DNA from: Serilophus lunatus
Lineage: Eukaryota; Chordata; Aves; Passeriformes; Eurylaimidae
Assembly: GCA_013399895.1 (NCBI GenBank)
Contig: VXBA01001494.1
Span: 1,809,536 to 1,873,535, forward strand
Direction of reading: 5' to 3'
DNA: 64,000 nucleotides
The notes under the pieces are model-generated. The model made no database searches. It saw only the letters and a list, made by a program, of their open reading frames with translations, and was not told the origin of the DNA. Shown here in pieces: positions 60,601 through 64,000 of the stretch (the first letter of the stretch is position 1; each line of letters opens with the position of its first letter). The position numbers and the translations under genes were made by a program.

Positions 60601-63027
60601 ACAACATAAATCTGGTATTGAGCTTAATTTTATCAAAATTGATTTATTGTTTGCATACAACTAAACCCAGGAAATTTTGTAGAGGGAGTGTAAAAAACTA
60701 AAAAGCTGGAAAGACAATAAAGCAACAATAAATATAACCATCCTCTCAGATCAGCCATTAAAAGCCTGTCAGGTAAATTTGACTCCACTCCCTGGACAGG
60801 CAGCACCAAGTAAAAGTTTGAGACATAAAAACTGTTTGAGCAAGTGAGAGACAGATATGACTTGCTTAGCATTTTGTTTAAAGCTTTTTTAAAAAGAAGA
60901 TCGATGTGCCTCCATTATATGAACTGGTCAGAAGTTCTCACCATCATTTATTTCTGATTCAATTCCAGCAGCAACTTAAAGCTTTTAAGAGGAAGGGGCA
61001 AGTTCAATGGAAAGAGAATCAAGGCAATTCTAGACCTAATATTCACCTCTCAGTAGGTTGTCTCTCATCCATCAGCTGCAGTGAATTGACTTGCCTGCAT
61101 GAAATCTGTGCATGGATAATCTTCTCCCTACAAACATCAAAGGAACTCTGCAGCCTCCACTGCTCTGCATTATTTTATACTCACAGAAGACAGAAATTTT
61201 GTGTGTTCAATGACTGCTACAATCTCCTTCCCCTGTCCTCACCAAACCCCCAAATGATTCAAGACAGTGATTGAGCAGCAAAATCATTTCCTGCAAAGGC
61301 TCCCAGGCTCTGGATTTCACTAACAAAACCACTCTGCAGTTTCCCAGCAGTTATTGAGCTCAAAACACTTTGATGCACTTTGATGAAAGAGTAAATGTAC
61401 TGCAATTTTGTGGAGGCTTAATCTAACACAGTGTTAACAATCCAGCCAACTCAGATCACTGTAATGGTAGTTTTGGAGAAACCAGCCCTGGGAATTGCAG
61501 GGGAATTCCAATGGAACAGGAGTAACTACATCCCCAGCACTTCTATGACAATAGGAATTCAGGCTAGTCCCCAAATGTAAAAATATTACATTTTTCACAA
61601 GTTGTTTTTGATCATTAGAGAAGGGTTTTGGATAAATAATGAACTGACACTGAACTCAAATCTCATATCTGTGCACTGTAAGTTTCAGCAATGAGTTTTA
61701 TCTAATTCTGACACTACAAACCTTGGAATATCTAAAGTATGACACTCTACAGAAACCTGACTTCTAATTTAAAGCCCCAAATTTCTTATACTTACCTCCT
61801 GGACTTCAAACATGACACAGAGTAAACTACTTTCAATATTTTATGGGTAGGTGAGAGAAAAAAGAACTAGGGAGATTTACAAGAAGAGGAGAGACAGACA
61901 AAACCACATGGTCACCTGAAAGCAGCAAAAGGTTATTGCATTTAAAGAAGGGGGGAAAGACTGTATAAGGCAATAAAATAAACCTGTGTCTAAGCACAGG
62001 AAGCTAACAAAGGCATGAGACAAGCTCCACACCATGGCTTATGACTAAGTGCCTAAGCAAAGCTCATGAAGCCTTAATGCTCTTGGTTGAGTTGATGATT
62101 GACACTGATCTCCTCAATCACAAAACACAGCATTAATTCCTCAGCTAAAAACATTCTTCTAAGAGGCGCCTTCAGCATTAAAATCCCTGCTCTGTGGCTG
62201 TGGAAGAAAAATAGTCCTGCTGGTACCTCTTTAATCCTTCCTCTTTTTGCAGCAAAATATGATCCTGTTACTCCTTGGTTTGGTTTCAGGATAAGATTGC
62301 AAACAGATGTTCTTAATGCAAGAGATCTTTATTGAAATAATATCCTGATTATAACAATCTCTTTATTACCATAGGGCTTTGTACTCCTAAAGAGATACTT
62401 CTGGGAATATAACAATCTATTTCTATGTAGTGACAATCCCTCTTTACATCAGAATTATGCCTAAGAGATTGACAATGGCTACTTTCCATCAGGAAGTCTG
62501 TTTATATCCATTTCTCATTCTGTATCACTGCTCACAATTCTGTGTCAGTCATTTCTTTGTAGCATGTTTGGCTTTAGAGTAACATAGAACTCTCTGCCTT
62601 CAAAACCACCATGTCATGGCACTGTCAAAAAGTGAACTACTTGATTACAGAGTTGCAGCAGCAAAAACACTCAGATTAAATATATATTCTTAGTTTCAAT
62701 ACTCTAGAAAATAACCTTTAATGACTCCATTGGGCATTTTCAGTGTGTGACACTGAAGGAAAGAGAGGTGGAGAATCTGTCTGAGAGAAAGATGGGCAAG
62801 TCTCTAAGGGGGTCTCAGACAGGAAGCTGACTGGATTTGAAACAGTGGATGTAAAGATGTGCATAAAGGGATACATTCAATCACTGACCATGAGAAAGTA
62901 ATTATTCAATTGATCTTCAAGGTTAAAGCTGCTTCCATTTAAGCTTTGAACAGAGGCATTGTTACTCACCAGCTGGATTTCAACTGCTGTCACAGGCCTG
63001 TGGTTCAGCAGCTGGAGCTTTTCTGCC
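54530..63027 (-). CDS. CRCP: CRCP (RPC9), RNA polymerase III subunit / CGRP receptor component, last two coding exons
   Basis: Two minus-strand exons (63027-62970 and 54673-54530) encode (K)AEKLQLLNHRPVTAVEIQL joined to MVEESEERLTEEQIESLLQT and a tail ending EDRGDQA. This matches the C-terminal half of vertebrate CRCP; the 5' exons lie beyond base 64000. Known role: CRCP is RPC9, which pairs with RPC8 (POLR3H) to form the stalk of RNA polymerase III, and it was first described as a CGRP receptor coupling protein. The visible part covers the end of the RPB4-like/HRDC helical domain. The acidic C-terminal tail (about 25 residues) is divergent from human, as is usual for this gene. CRCP lies directly upstream of TPST1 in the same orientation, as in human. 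Confidence 0.93.
56085..56218 (+). repeat. CR1 LINE 3' fragment, plus orientation
   Basis: It contains GTGCCCCTGTCC, GGGAGATTGGAATTAGAT and the terminal AGGTCCCTCCCAACCCAAAC and ATTCTGGGATTCTGTG blocks of CR1. Diverged and truncated. Confidence 0.85.
58331..58376. repeat. Two-copy 23-bp direct repeat
   Basis: AATGCTCTAAACAATATA is repeated with a 23-bp period. A simple local duplication. Confidence 0.85.
62970..63027 (-). CDS. CRCP: CRCP penultimate coding exon
   Basis: 58 nt. The acceptor is a TTGCTTTTAACCAG tract and the donor CTG|GTGAGT. The first G completes a Lys codon and the exon then encodes AEKLQLLNHRPVTAVEIQL, nearly identical to human CRCP. Confidence 0.93.
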
Positions 63028-64000
63028 CTGGTTAAAAGCAAAGTGTAAGACAATCCACATTACTATGCAATTTGAGGATCCCCTCAAATAGTGTGACAAG
63101 AGTGATGTAAATACATTCCTGATAACTTAGGCATGAAATGCCACTGCCAGGAATAATTCTGACTGGGTTTGCAGTGTGGTTTAATTGCTGTAATTTGGGT
63201 ATTTTAAACACAGTTGTTTCTTGGGGCTTTAGACATGCTGCTGTTGCCACCTCTAGTCCAAGGTGGAAAGCAGAGACCTTTAGACCATTACTGTAGTAGC
63301 ATTAATTAACATGCACTTTTGCTTTGTTAATGCTGTGCAGAAATGCTAAACAACCCATCAGGGATCAGACACTCTCCTGTTACCAACACACAACCACAAG
63401 AACAATTACCATACCTAAGAAGTTACAATCCATCAGTTGAACAGCAACAACTAAATTATTCTTTCAGCCCATTGCAAATGCAAAGTCATAGTAATGAACC
63501 ACAATTTAGAACAATTAAAGCTTGGAATTTATTACTCTGTAATGGGCATTTTTAAAGCATATTTGGAAGTATTTTGGAGGGGTTTTCCTCATCTTATTGG
63601 ATCTGTGGGTCCGATAACCTTCCAGCTTTCAAGAGAACACAGATCTCTCCAACAGATTGATGTCTGTGTGTCTGGAGATAGCAAATCTCATTTCAAATGG
63701 CCTCTGACAGTGGCTGCCCCTGAAATCCAGCACCAGCTCACAGCCTGTACCCACACCAGACACTGATACATGTTCAAAGCCTGAGGAGCTCAGGAGAAGC
63801 CTGTGATGAGCAATTCCCTGCTCTGGTTGTACATTCACACACATGGACATGTCAGGAGAATCAGTTCAGTACTTCAGCAGCACACAGCTGACACCCAGAG
63901 AATAAGGCCCTTCATTTATCCACCAAACACACAGAATGAGCAGCACCAGAGTAATATTTTCATGGCTGGTGCCTCCTGAAGGAAAGATCCAGTACTGCCA
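63028..64000 (-). other. CRCP intron, truncated by the window end
   Basis: Sequence upstream of the penultimate CRCP exon. The expected preceding exon (the segment around CRHQSPEIVREFL in mammals) is not present here, so it lies to the right of the window. Confidence 0.75.

Larger units (their letters stand above)
54674..62969 (-). other. CRCP last intron
   Basis: An 8.3-kb phase 0 intron. It holds one CR1 fragment (56085-56218) and a two-copy 23-bp direct repeat at 58331-58376. No other exon or RNA gene was seen. Confidence 0.85.

Overview
This window is vertebrate nuclear DNA, almost certainly from a bird and probably a songbird. The reasons are: three recognisable vertebrate genes split by short introns with GT-AG junctions; several truncated CR1 LINE 3' ends, the usual interspersed repeat of birds; few other repeats; and compact CpG-island promoters. 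It is not microbial. I see no operon, CRISPR array, phage or plasmid feature, and no new molecular system. Most of the long open frames are chance products of introns, CpG islands or a minisatellite.

All three genes lie on the minus strand, so transcription runs from high to low coordinates. CRCP (54530-63027, last two coding exons only; its 5' exons lie beyond base 64000) encodes the RNA polymerase III subunit RPC9. TPST1 (13810-29254 coding, noncoding first exon in a CpG island near 35.4-35.6 kb) encodes tyrosylprotein sulfotransferase 1. KCTD7 (2143-4961, complete in four exons, 289 aa) encodes a BTB-domain protein linked to CUL3 ubiquitin ligases. CRCP > TPST1 > KCTD7 in one orientation is the order known from human 7q11.21, so this is a conserved syntenic block. 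The genes have unrelated functions and share a neighbourhood, not a pathway. RABGEF1 would be expected to the left of the window; no exon of it is visible here.

Layout: 1-2142 KCTD7 3' flank; 2143-4961 KCTD7; 4962-5560 its CpG-island promoter; 5561-13809 intergenic DNA with CR1 fragments and an unassigned CpG island at 8.8-9.4 kb; 13810-35600 TPST1; 35.6-36.2 kb TPST1 upstream CpG DNA with E-boxes and short tandem repeats; 36.2-53.96 kb intergenic DNA with a 25-bp minisatellite (38.2-38.6 kb), a CR1 fragment and a candidate unassigned minus-strand promoter and exon near 45.6-46.0 kb; 53.97-63.03 kb CRCP 3' end; 63.03-64 kb CRCP intron.

The points most worth a second look are the unassigned CpG island at 8.8-9.4 kb, whose G-quadruplex repeats and splice donors resemble those of the TPST1 promoter; the TATA/CCAAT-plus-donor signature at 45.64-45.98 kb; a short upstream ORF in the TPST1 leader; loss of a second N-glycosylation sequon in TPST1; and a perfect 11-bp hairpin in the CRCP 3' UTR.
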